Below are positions 1 to 6,196 of a stretch of 9,145 bases of DNA, piece after piece. Below the pieces are notes generated by a model. The model was given only the letters and a program-made list of their open reading frames with translations. It was not told the origin of the DNA and ran no database searches. Within the stretch, counting starts at the first letter, position 1; each line of letters starts with the position of its first letter. Position numbers and translations under genes: made by a program. Source of the DNA: Roseimaritima sp. (GTDB taxonomy: Bacteria > Planctomycetota > Planctomycetia > Pirellulales > Pirellulaceae); the NCBI GenBank assembly GCA_007124075.1, contig SLFV01000451.1, positions 1 to 9,145 of the forward strand, written 5' to 3'.

Positions 1-116
1 ACCAATTCTTCACCATGGCAATGGGTGCCGCCACGCCACGTTACGACAACAGCAGTGCTGGCGGTCGATCCGCCAATCGCAGAATCGAGCTGGTGATTTA
101 TCCCGAGACGTTCTAG
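1..116 (+). CDS. OmpA/MotB-family C-terminal domain protein, 3' end only
   Basis: The third forward frame is open from the window edge to a TAG at 114-116 and gives about 37 residues, including GAATPRYDNSSAGGRSANRR and then IELVIYPE before the stop. The spacing of the glycine, the proline, Asn-Ser-Ser, the GR pair and the NRR-(I/V)-E-(L/I)-V-I strand is what ends OmpA-like domains. These domains bind peptidoglycan diaminopimelate non-covalently, and the arginine of the NRR motif is part of the binding site. The protein probably sits in the outer membrane or periplasm and anchors the envelope to the wall, but its N-terminal part lies outside the window. It could therefore be an OmpA-type porin, a Pal-like lipoprotein or a MotB-type stator; planctomycetes have all of these. 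The family call is fairly safe and the specific role is unknown. It is too short to be found by ordinary ORF length cut-offs. Confidence 0.8.
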   Translation, partial: QFFTMAMGAATPRYDNSSAGGRSANRRIELVIYPETF

Positions 117-123
117 GGAACGT

Positions 124-155
124 TTGGGACATAACTTTAGGAATGCGGTTATACT
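124..155 (+). promoter_or_regulatory. Candidate promoter for the oxidoreductase gene
   Basis: A TATACT hexamer at 150-155 matches a sigma-70 -10 box at five of six positions. Upstream there is either GGGACA at 126-131 (18-nt spacer) or TTGGGA at 124-129 (20-nt spacer) as a weak -35. It lies after the stop of the OmpA-type gene and about 94 nt before the preferred ATG at 249, so it is suitably placed. The -35 match is poor and planctomycete promoter consensus is not well defined, so this is only a candidate. Confidence 0.3.
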
Positions 156-248
156 GACGGACGAAGGATGTCTTTTCAGGCTGCTGGACCATGCTGTCTG
201 GAGTTTCCTTGTTCCCACCCAACTTTCAGCCACGGAGCCCGAGACGCC

Positions 249-1715
249 ATGCGTACAATCTCATCTCATCAACTTGGTCGACGTCAATTCTTGCAAGGTT
301 CGGTCGCCGTCGGCGGCACATTGATGCTGAGCGGTAAGCGGGCCGCAGGTCGTGTCTTGGGCGCCAATGACCGGCTGCGAATCGCGGTCGTGGGGGTCAA
401 TGGTCGCGGCCAATCCCACATTAACGGGTTCCAGTCTCAGGAAAACGTGGAGATCGCTTACCTTGTCGACCCAGACGAAAAAGTGCTGGCACGTTCGCTA
501 AGCAAAATTCACTCGCGGGCCGGGCACGATGACTGCAAAGGCGTCGCGGACTTGCGGCGCGCATTGGAGGACAAGACGGTCGACGCGATTTCGATTGCAA
601 CTCCCAATCACTGGCACTCCTTGATGACCATCTGGGGAGCGCAGGCGGGGAAACACGTCTACGTCGAAAAACCGCTCAGCCATGACGTGGCCGAGGGACG
701 AACCGCCGTGGCGGCTCAGCAAAAGTATGGCGTTGTGGTTCAGCATGGGACGCAGAGCCGCAGCAGTGCGGGGCTGGCCGGGCTGCACGAGGCGATTCAT
801 GCGGGAAAATTTGGTCGCTTGAAAATCGCCTACGGTTACTGCTGCAAGCCGAGAAACGGTATTGGTCACAAGTCGGTTTCGGCACCTCCGGAAAACTTGG
901 ATTGGGACTTGTGGCGCGGCCCTGCCGATATTGATCAGTTCCATGGCAACTTTGTCCATTACAACTGGCACTGGTTCTGGCCCACCGGAAACGGTGATTT
1001 AAATAATCAGGGAACGCATCAACTGGACATCGCACGTTGGGCGCTGGACCCCGATGTGACACATCCCAGTCGCGTCATGGCGATTGGGGGACGGTTCCAG
1101 TGGGATGACCAGGGCGAGACTCCCAACACGATGATGGGAGTGGCGGAATACCCCAACGGTCAACAGGTCTTTTTCAATGTGCGCAACGTCAATTATGACA
1201 AGTATCAAAGGCAGGTCGAAAACGAATACTACTTCGAAGACGGTGGGCGGATCATCCGCGGAAAGTACTACCCACCCGGAAGCCAGGAAGGCGAAAAAAT
1301 CTCTGTGCCCGCAGGCAAAGTGACACCCGGTGGCAACTGGGGAAGCTTCGTTGCCGCCTGTCGAGCCGGACGCCCCGACATGGCCAACGGCAATGCGTTG
1401 GACGCCCATTACGGTTGCGTCTTGGGGCATCTGATGAATAACTCGTATCGCCTGGGTAGCAAAGCCCCTTTTTCGGCGTCGGCTGGAAAATTTGGGGACA
1501 ACGCCGAAGCGGCAGAACATTTCGCCAAGCTGCACGCAGTTATGCAGGACGGCGTGGGGGTCCCCGTCGCTGGCAGTAATTACACGGTTGGTCCCTGGCT
1601 GACCTTTGACCCAGAAACCGAACGTCACACCGGAGCCTTTGCGGACGCGGCTAATCGTTTACTGAAAGATCCGAATCGTCCTGGTTTCGAAGTTCCCGCG
1701 GCATCCGAGGTCTGA
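249..1715 (+). CDS. Tat-exported Gfo/Idh/MocA family oxidoreductase
   Basis: Probable NAD(P)-dependent sugar or polyol dehydrogenase of 488 residues. The start is placed at the ATG at 249 because it begins directly with a twin-arginine signal (GRRQFLQGS, residues 10-18, then a small hydrophobic stretch VAVGGTLML). A GGAG lies 11 nt upstream. The ATG at 168 in the same frame would put 27 unrelated residues before the signal. A Rossmann fold follows (RIAVVGVNGRG, about 44-54), then TPNHWH at 118-123, the family signature EKP at 140-142 whose lysine contacts the cofactor, and QGTHQLD with His257 and Asp260 in the catalytic position. The C-terminal half matches the family's beta-sheet domain and ends with WLTFDPETE, as seen in many secreted planctomycete members. 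The substrate cannot be read from sequence. Such enzymes are greatly expanded in planctomycetes and are thought to act on polysaccharide-derived sugars outside the cytoplasm. The gene appears to be monocistronic and converges with the hydrate dehydratase gene. Confidence 0.93.
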   Translation: MRTISSHQLGRRQFLQGSVAVGGTLMLSGKRAAGRVLGANDRLRIAVVGVNGRGQSHINGFQSQENVEIAYLVDPDEKVLARSLSKIHSRAGHDDCKGVADLRRALEDKTVDAISIATPNHWHSLMTIWGAQAGKHVYVEKPLSHDVAEGRTAVAAQQKYGVVVQHGTQSRSSAGLAGLHEAIHAGKFGRLKIAYGYCCKPRNGIGHKSVSAPPENLDWDLWRGPADIDQFHGNFVHYNWHWFWPTGNGDLNNQGTHQLDIARWALDPDVTHPSRVMAIGGRFQWDDQGETPNTMMGVAEYPNGQQVFFNVRNVNYDKYQRQVENEYYFEDGGRIIRGKYYPPGSQEGEKISVPAGKVTPGGNWGSFVAACRAGRPDMANGNALDAHYGCVLGHLMNNSYRLGSKAPFSASAGKFGDNAEAAEHFAKLHAVMQDGVGVPVAGSNYTVGPWLTFDPETERHTGAFADAANRLLKDPNRPGFEVPAASEV

Positions 1716-1716
1716 G

Positions 1717-1732
1717 GGTTCGGTACCTAACC
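1717..1732. repeat. Short palindrome between convergent genes
   Basis: GGTTCGGTACCTAACC is an imperfect palindrome (one mismatched pair) centred on GGTACC. It lies in the 26-nt gap between the stop of the oxidoreductase gene (1715) and the stop of the hydrate dehydratase gene (1742). The position would suit a bidirectional terminator, but the symmetric centre leaves almost no loop and there is no T-tract on either side, so a terminator role is unproven. Confidence 0.3.
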
Positions 1733-1741
1733 GTTATTGCG

Positions 1742-2632
1742 TTAGCGGTCGGGATACCGGATTCGGCCCGACTGCTTCAGATTTCGCCAGGCGGCAGGCA
1801 AATGGTCGACCAATTCGGTGACAAACATCGCTTCGGGTGTCTGGGACTCCGCAGCCAGATCGCCTGCCAGGCCATGTAGGTACGTTCCCAAACGGGCGGC
1901 ATCGAAGGGATCAATGGGCTGGGCCAACAAACCGCCGATCAATCCGGTTAGGACATCGCCACTGCCGCCCCGTGCCAGCCCCGCGTTTCCGGTTGAATTG
2001 GTTGCCAATCTTTCACCGTCCGTGATGATGGTTTGGTTTCCCTTCAAGACGACAATCACGCTGTGCCGGCGCGCGAAATCGGTTGCGTGCATCACACGAT
2101 CGGCTTGAATTTCGGCGGTTGATCGTTGCATCAGCCGCGCCAATTCCCCAGGGTGCGGCGTCAGGATTCTGGTGGGTTGATCGCGGGTAGTTTTCAGCCG
2201 CTGAGTTTGTCCCGCGAAAGCGTTCAATCCATCTGCATCCAACACCAGGGGAACCGGACAGTCGCGCACCAGGGTGTAAACCAGTTCACGAACATCATCG
2301 CCGATTCCCAGCCCAGGGCCGATTGCCAATGCGGTTTTTCGCTCCCACTGCGCTTTGATTGCGGCTTCGGCGTGTCGTCCCATACTGCCCGCAACGGTTG
2401 GCAGAGGAATCGTCATCCAAGCCGGATTTGCGGCGGCAACCAGCGGCCAAACTTCGTCAGGACAAGCCAGTGTCAATAATCCCACGCCACTGCGCAAGCC
2501 ACCCAAACCGCTCAACCTTGCCGCACCGCTCATCGTCCGGCTGCCAGCAACGATCAGCAAATGCCCGAACGATCCTTTGTGCGTCTGCGGCGTGCGTGGA
2601 GGAACTTGAAAATCGTCTTGATCAGAACACAT
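1742..2632 (-). CDS. nnrD: ADP/ATP-dependent NAD(P)H-hydrate dehydratase
   Basis: Repairs hydrated NADH and NADPH (NADHX, NADPHX) by nucleotide-dependent dehydration in the cytoplasm. The 296-residue product has the ribokinase-like fold signatures of the YjeF C-terminal/CARKD family: HKGSFGHLLIVAGS (18-31), GPGLG (105-109), LDADGLN (131-137), LTPHPGE (157-163), LKG (196-198) and NAGLARGGSGD (216-226), with the catalytic Asp226. The last motif is usually written N-x-G-M-A-T-G-G-S-G-D, so Leu and Arg replace Met and Thr here. The N-terminal NADHX epimerase domain fused in E. coli YjeF is absent, so this is a stand-alone dehydratase like Bacillus YxkO, and an epimerase should be encoded elsewhere. 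It starts at ATG 2632, only 3 nt after the stop of the upstream acyltransferase and without a clear Shine-Dalgarno sequence, which suggests translational coupling. The bacterial choice between ADP and ATP cannot be read from the sequence. Confidence 0.93.
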   Translation of the reverse strand: MCSDQDDFQVPPRTPQTHKGSFGHLLIVAGSRTMSGAARLSGLGGLRSGVGLLTLACPDEVWPLVAAANPAWMTIPLPTVAGSMGRHAEAAIKAQWERKTALAIGPGLGIGDDVRELVYTLVRDCPVPLVLDADGLNAFAGQTQRLKTTRDQPTRILTPHPGELARLMQRSTAEIQADRVMHATDFARRHSVIVVLKGNQTIITDGERLATNSTGNAGLARGGSGDVLTGLIGGLLAQPIDPFDAARLGTYLHGLAGDLAAESQTPEAMFVTELVDHLPAAWRNLKQSGRIRYPDR

Positions 2633-2635
2633 CGG

Positions 2636-3241
2636 TCATAGATCACGTAGTTGTCGCACCGCTTCGCGGGCGCGATGAAGAAATTGATGCTTCGGCTCTC
2701 CCGCCTCCAGAAAAATCGGGGCCCCAATTGTAATGCAGCTTAACAACGGAACCGGCAAGACCTCGCCACGTGGCAAAATACGATTAACATTGTCGATACA
2801 GACCGGAACCAATTCCAAATCGGGGCGTTTCTTGCCGATGTAATACAGTCCACTTTTGAATTCGCCCATCTCCTCGCCCTCGGCCCGACTTCCCTCCGGA
2901 AACACAATGAGCGAATAGACATCGCCCATTTGCCGCAACATGATGTCGACCGGACTCTTGTGGACTTTGATTTCCCTTCTATCAATCAGCAAAGCATTAA
3001 AAGCCTGTGCGATATGAGGCCGTATCAAACCCTTGGCCCAATAGTCTTTCGCTGCCACTGGCCGAGTCAGAACGCGCAGGTGTTTGGGCAAGGCCGACCA
3101 AAGCACAACCGCATCCAGGTGGCTGGTATGGTTGGCAAAGTAAATCCGCTGACAGGTATCGGGTTGACAATGCACCCAGCGCACGGTGCATCCGCTGAGA
3201 ATCTTGGCTAACAAAACAATCACATGGCCGGTTAGTTTCAT
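2636..3241 (-). CDS. plsC: PlsC-type lysophospholipid acyltransferase
   Basis: Likely 1-acyl-sn-glycerol-3-phosphate acyltransferase, which adds the second acyl chain to make phosphatidic acid at the inner face of the cytoplasmic membrane. The 201-residue protein has the family blocks in order: NHTSHLD (37-43) with the catalytic His38-x4-Asp43, a block II region ending NALLIDRRE (82-90), the phosphate-binding FPEGSR (114-119) followed by EFKSGL (127-132), and VPVCIDN (145-151). An N-terminal hydrophobic stretch (about 5-16) could touch the membrane. The protein is shorter than E. coli PlsC (about 245 residues), but all catalytic blocks are present. The ATG at 3241 has no clear Shine-Dalgarno sequence, and a two-copy tandem repeat lies immediately upstream. 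The gene is probably first in a two-gene unit with the hydrate dehydratase. The exact acyl acceptor is not proven; related PLSc proteins acylate ornithine lipids or other lysolipids. The symbol is therefore a family name here. Confidence 0.87.
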   Translation of the reverse strand: MKLTGHVIVLLAKILSGCTVRWVHCQPDTCQRIYFANHTSHLDAVVLWSALPKHLRVLTRPVAAKDYWAKGLIRPHIAQAFNALLIDRREIKVHKSPVDIMLRQMGDVYSLIVFPEGSRAEGEEMGEFKSGLYYIGKKRPDLELVPVCIDNVNRILPRGEVLPVPLLSCITIGAPIFLEAGEPKHQFLHRAREAVRQLRDL

Positions 3242-3244
3242 AAG

Positions 3245-3293
3245 CGGCAGTTTGGGTTAGGTCGTTGCACGGCAGTTTTGTTAGGTGGTTGCT
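3245..3293. repeat. Two-copy ~25-nt tandem repeat upstream of plsC
   Basis: Copy one occupies 3245-3269 and copy two 3270-3293, head to tail with no spacer. Both share CGGCAGTTT at the start, then TTAGG, then T-(C/G)-GTTGC. They differ by one missing base and a few substitutions in the middle (TTTGGGTTAGG against TTTTGTTAGG). On the minus strand the array ends 3 nt before the plsC ATG, so it lies in the untranslated leader or the promoter of that gene. It could be a pair of operator sites for a regulator, or a chance local duplication. The repetition itself is directly visible. Confidence 0.6.
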
Positions 3294-3400
3294 TCGTGAG
3301 GCGGGGCGTTTATGGTGACGCAAAACCAGCCAGCACGCAAGCTCGGTCTTGTGCCGCTTACGAACACCTTGCATTCGCACTCAGTCCAGAAAGCAAACGG

Positions 3401-3429
3401 TTACCAAGACGCCAAATATGTCCTATAAA
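3401..3429 (+). promoter_or_regulatory. Candidate promoter before the flippase-like gene
   Basis: TTACCA at 3401-3406 and TATAAA at 3424-3429 are separated by exactly 17 nt. This resembles a sigma-70 promoter (four of six at -35, five of six at -10). Transcription would then begin near 3436, at or just after the TTG at 3434. If the promoter is real, either that message is essentially leaderless or translation starts at a later codon such as the TTG at 3497. The conflict with the start position lowers confidence. Confidence 0.25.
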
Positions 3430-3433
3430 CTAA

Positions 3434-4489
3434 TTGGCCCGACATCGACACCAGTCGGTCGGCCTTTTTTTTGAACAAGAGCTTCGGGACTACGTTTTGA
3501 GTGGGCCAATTTGGAAACAACGGCTGCGAACCTACCTCGGCCCCTGCTTGGCAGCGTTGCTGTTCGTTTTAGCCGTGCGAATGCTTATCGACGAAGCGTC
3601 GGAGATAACGTGGCAGCAGTTCCGCGATGCGTTGCTGGGCATTCCGATCGTCTATCTGGTAATCGCGGCCCTCCTGATCGCGTTAAATTACTGTTTGTTG
3701 ATCACTTACGATCTTTTGGCCCTGCAATACCTCCGCCAGTCGTTACCGTTGCGGCGGGTGGCCTTGGTCGCCTTCCTTGGCTATTCGTTAGGCAATAACC
3801 TGGGAACTTTGGTTGCAGCGGCTCCCGTACGCTTCCACTTCTATTCCCGCTGGGGTTTGGGGGCAGGTCAGATTGTGGCGCTGCTGGCGTTCGGGGGACT
3901 GACGTTTTGGAGCGGCGTCTGGTTGCTGGGGGGGACGACATTGACTTTGGCGCCGATTCCATTGCCGACCGATGTCCTGCAGCTTCCCTTCACCTCGCGG
4001 GCACTGGGTATCGGCCTGCTGGTCATCTGGTGTGGCTATGCATTTACCTGCGCGGTCTGGCATCGTCCCATCCCGATTGGTGGAATGCGTCTTCGATCCC
4101 CGCCGCTGGGGTTAATGATCCTGCAAAGCAGCGTGGCGGCGGTTGACCTGACCGTCACTTCCACCGCGCTGTACCTCGTGCTGCCGTCGGAAGCAACAGT
4201 CCCGTTTACCCTGGTTTTAGCAGCCTATTTAACCGCAATCGCAGCGTCTCTGATTACTCAAGTTCCAGGCGGTCTGGGAGTGCTGGAATTGATCTTGTTA
4301 AAACTGCTTTCCGGCGCGATTGGGACGCAAGTGCTCGCCTCGTTACTGATATTCCGAGTGCTGTACTACGTGATCCCGCTGTTGCTGGGGATGACAACGT
4401 TGGTGGTGCACGAAGCGTGGTACGGATCCAGCGTGCTGCGTCGAGAAAAAAAAGAGCCGCAAAGGTCGTTCGCTGATCCAATCGTTTGA
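3434..4489 (+). CDS. MprF-N-terminal/YbhN-like (UPF0104) integral membrane protein
   Basis: Polytopic inner-membrane protein of up to 351 residues, in the family annotated as lysylphosphatidylglycerol synthase transmembrane region. Hydrophobic segments lie at about 36-52, 70-92, 109-130, 146-172, 190-208, 226-250, 256-275, 280-300 and 304-328. NNLGTLVAAAPVRFHFYSRWG (121-141) resembles the MprF flippase motif with its Arg followed by the Tyr-Ser-x-Trp-Gly group. QVPGGLGVLE (276-285) is the family's second hallmark. The C-terminal aminoacyl-transferase domain of full MprF is missing, and only a short basic tail follows. The protein is therefore more likely to move or bind a lipid than to synthesise lysyl-PG. 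The start is uncertain: TTG 3434 follows an in-frame TAA and has no Shine-Dalgarno sequence, TTG 3497 is possible, and ATG 3418 is in another frame that would join at an 8-T run (3465-3472). It is divergent from plsC and convergent with the STAS gene, 1 nt apart. Confidence 0.85.
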   Translation: MARHRHQSVGLFFEQELRDYVLSGPIWKQRLRTYLGPCLAALLFVLAVRMLIDEASEITWQQFRDALLGIPIVYLVIAALLIALNYCLLITYDLLALQYLRQSLPLRRVALVAFLGYSLGNNLGTLVAAAPVRFHFYSRWGLGAGQIVALLAFGGLTFWSGVWLLGGTTLTLAPIPLPTDVLQLPFTSRALGIGLLVIWCGYAFTCAVWHRPIPIGGMRLRSPPLGLMILQSSVAAVDLTVTSTALYLVLPSEATVPFTLVLAAYLTAIAASLITQVPGGLGVLELILLKLLSGAIGTQVLASLLIFRVLYYVIPLLLGMTTLVVHEAWYGSSVLRREKKEPQRSFADPIV

Positions 4490-4490
4490 G

Positions 4491-4853
4491 TCAAGTCAAG
4501 GCTTCGTTTTCGGCGATCGAAAAGACACGATCTAAACGGGTAATCATGAAAACCTCGCGGATGTGCGGTTTGGCTTTCGAAATTTCCACCGAAAGGCCTT
4601 GGCGACTGGCACTGTTGCGAAACCCGATCAATTCCTTCAATGCGATGCTACTGATCTGCTGGACGGAGTCAAAATCAAGCCGAACCATTTGGACGGCGGA
4701 CCCCTGCTGCTTCAACGCCTGGGTCAACGACCGACCAACCGCACCGGCAACGTCAGGCGACTCGAGCCTGTGCCACAACAGTTTGGCAACCAAACACGAA
4801 CCACGCTGTTGAAAGACGACATGCGCCGCATGGCTATGATTCTCCGTCGTCAT
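4491..4853 (-). CDS. STAS-domain protein, anti-sigma factor antagonist type
   Basis: Small cytoplasmic regulator of 120 residues consisting of a single STAS domain, the fold of SpoIIAA/RsbV. The core strand-loop-helix MVRLDFDSVQQISSIALKEL (56-75) aligns with the phosphorylation loop of anti-anti-sigma factors. The usual D-S-S-G-L becomes S68-S69-I-A-L, so the phosphorylatable serine (Ser69) is kept, the preceding Asp is Ser and the following Ser is Ile. The C-terminal part (REVFMITRLDRVFSI, about 101-115) is the typical helix and last strand. In the classical scheme an unphosphorylated STAS protein binds a serine kinase/anti-sigma factor and frees a sigma factor; no such partner gene is visible here. 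I chose ATG 4853 because the STAS homology starts just after it. The frame extends to a TTG at 4958, but those extra 35 residues cover repeat-like DNA and do not look like protein. The stop lies 1 nt from the convergent membrane-protein gene. Confidence 0.88.
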   Translation of the reverse strand: MTTENHSHAAHVVFQQRGSCLVAKLLWHRLESPDVAGAVGRSLTQALKQQGSAVQMVRLDFDSVQQISSIALKELIGFRNSASRQGLSVEISKAKPHIREVFMITRLDRVFSIAENEALT

Positions 4854-4923
4854 GGTTTCATCCAAAACGGGATATCTACGAGAAACGATGCTTACAACAC
4901 GTTTCGAGGGACGCGAGTCAACC

Positions 4924-4951
4924 GTCCACGGACAACTGACCACCGACCGAC
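4924..4951. repeat. Four degenerate heptanucleotide units
   Basis: GTCCACG, GACAACT, GACCACC and GACCGAC follow each other without spacing, each sharing the G-(A/T)-C start. They lie in the untranslated region upstream of the STAS gene. The pattern resembles the GACCACT-like heptanucleotide filler repeats I recall from intergenic DNA of some bacteria. The units are degenerate and only four copies long, so chance is possible. Confidence 0.35.
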
Positions 4952-4995
4952 GCCACAACCTTCACACGTCGCTAGCGTCACTGCGATAACAGGAC

Positions 4996-5022
4996 GTTAT
5001 AGGGAAATGTCGGTTTTGCCAA
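4996..5022 (-). promoter_or_regulatory. Candidate promoter for the STAS gene
   Basis: On the minus strand TTGGCA (5022-5017) matches the -35 consensus at five of six positions and TATAAC (5001-4996) matches the -10 at five of six. The spacer is only 15 nt, shorter than the preferred 17. Transcription would start near 4989, giving a leader of about 135 nt before ATG 4853. It lies in the 269-nt gap between the STAS and lpxK genes, where a promoter is expected. Confidence 0.35.
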
Positions 5023-5075
5023 GCTTTTCATCCATGCGATAACCGAAAACTTTTTCAAAGGAAAATTGCGGGACA

Positions 5076-5090
5076 TTAACACAGCGTTAA
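5076..5090. promoter_or_regulatory. TTAAC-N5-GTTAA inverted repeat
   Basis: TTAAC and GTTAA form a perfect 5-bp inverted repeat around ACAGC, 32 nt past the lpxK stop and upstream of the candidate STAS promoter. The AT-rich arms would make a weak hairpin, and no T-tract follows on either strand, so it is a poor intrinsic terminator. The symmetry would suit a dimeric DNA-binding protein. No function is established. Confidence 0.25.
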
Positions 5091-5122
5091 CGGAAACCAA
5101 TCACGCAGCAAAGCAGGGTCGG

Positions 5123-6196
5123 CTATCCCTCTGTCGGCCCATTCCTAAGGCAGCCCATCATCGATTGCGTAAACGCTTCAGGAGCATCTAAATGCAACTC
5201 GATTTCGATTGCTCGCAATGGCAGCCCCGCTAGCTGGCCGGAGCGAACCTTGACGAGGTCTTTCTCGGTGCACAGCACAAAATCGACGCGACCTGTCCCC
5301 TGCTGCTGTCGGCACCACTGCACCAGCGATGCCATGGTTTCCCGATCGTATACCGCGTGGTCGGGCAACCGATACAGCCCCGCCAACTCGCAACCGCATT
5401 GCTGAATTGTCTGCGCAAAAGCGTCAGGGTTCCCGATTCCGCAGAAAGCAATCGCCCGCGCGTTGCGCAATTCGTCAAGGGGTTGGCCCTGTTGGTCGCT
5501 GTCAACCAATCGACGAGGCCGATGGTTGGCTTGGAACCACTGCAGTTTGGGGTGCAATCGCTGATAGTAACCAGCAATCGCGGCCGACTCCGCGGGTGCG
5601 ACCAAGTCGCTGCGCGACAGCACGGCAATTTGGGCCCGCCGGATCGATTGTAAAGGCTCGCGAAGCATGCCACGGGGCAGCAAGTAGCCGTGACCGTAGG
5701 GACAGGTTGCATCAATGACGACGATGTCCAGATCGCGAGCAATGCGACGATGCTGAAAACCGTCGTCCAATACGATCGCCTGGCATTCCAATTCCTCGAT
5801 CGCAATCCGAGCTGCCGCAACACGGTCAACGTCTTGGACATGAGGCACATCGGGCAAACGCAATTCCAGTTCCAGGGCTTCGTCATTGCTGGCCGCGTTG
5901 CCGCGTCCGTAACCGCGGCTGACTAGTGCGACGCGGATGCCTTCGCGCCGTAAGGCTTGCGCGATGAAGCAAACCAACGGAGTCTTTCCCGTCCCGCCGG
6001 TGGTTAGATTTCCCACAGAAATGACGGGAACCTCCACGCGGTGGATGGCTCGCCAGTGACGGTCGAAGGCTAGGTTTCGCCAACCGATCGCCAGCCGATA
6101 GGGCACGCTTGCCAAGCGAGCCAACAGGCGAAACAGTATCGCCCTGAAACCTCGGCGACGCCCGCTCATCAACGCTGCATAATCAGGGGGCGACAC
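5123..6196 (-). CDS. lpxK: Tetraacyldisaccharide 4'-kinase (lipid A kinase)
   Basis: Phosphorylates the 4' position of the tetraacyl disaccharide 1-phosphate with ATP to give lipid IVA, at the cytoplasmic face of the inner membrane. The 357-residue product has an N-terminal hydrophobic region (ILFRLLARLASVPYRLAIGW, about 20-39), then SVGNLTTGGTGKTP with the Walker A loop (GGTGKTP, 67-73), SRGYGR (93-98), LDDGFQHR (143-150), LPRGMLREP, CGIGNP, and CTEKDLVKV near the C-terminus. This is the complete set for LpxK at normal length. I place the start at GTG 6196 because GGAAAG stands 7 nt upstream (6209-6204). A TTG at 6211 in the same frame is the alternative and adds five residues. Its presence implies lipopolysaccharide of the Gram-negative kind, in line with the lpx genes reported in planctomycetes. 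The other lpx genes are not next to it. It could be transcribed together with the efflux gene upstream, but a gap of over 240 nt separates them. Confidence 0.95.
   Translation of the reverse strand: MSPPDYAALMSGRRRGFRAILFRLLARLASVPYRLAIGWRNLAFDRHWRAIHRVEVPVISVGNLTTGGTGKTPLVCFIAQALRREGIRVALVSRGYGRGNAASNDEALELELRLPDVPHVQDVDRVAAARIAIEELECQAIVLDDGFQHRRIARDLDIVVIDATCPYGHGYLLPRGMLREPLQSIRRAQIAVLSRSDLVAPAESAAIAGYYQRLHPKLQWFQANHRPRRLVDSDQQGQPLDELRNARAIAFCGIGNPDAFAQTIQQCGCELAGLYRLPDHAVYDRETMASLVQWCRQQQGTGRVDFVLCTEKDLVKVRSGQLAGLPLRAIEIELHLDAPEAFTQSMMGCLRNGPTEG

Noticed and set aside
59..75. 6-bp hairpin TGGCGG/CCGCCA near the left edge
   Set aside because: It lies inside the OmpA-type coding sequence, before its stop, and has no T-tract, so it is not a terminator.
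498..1628. Long minus-strand frames opposite the oxidoreductase gene
   Set aside because: They lie fully antisense to a gene with clear family motifs, and their products show no domain; they are shadows.
2997..3380. Minus-strand 127-codon frame across the plsC 5' end
   Set aside because: It overlaps the conserved N-terminal part of PlsC in another phase and reads the tandem repeat as protein; no family resemblance.
4854..4958. N-terminal extension of the STAS protein to a TTG
   Set aside because: The extra 35 residues fall over heptamer-like repeats and are not STAS-like; the ATG at 4853 gives a domain of normal length.
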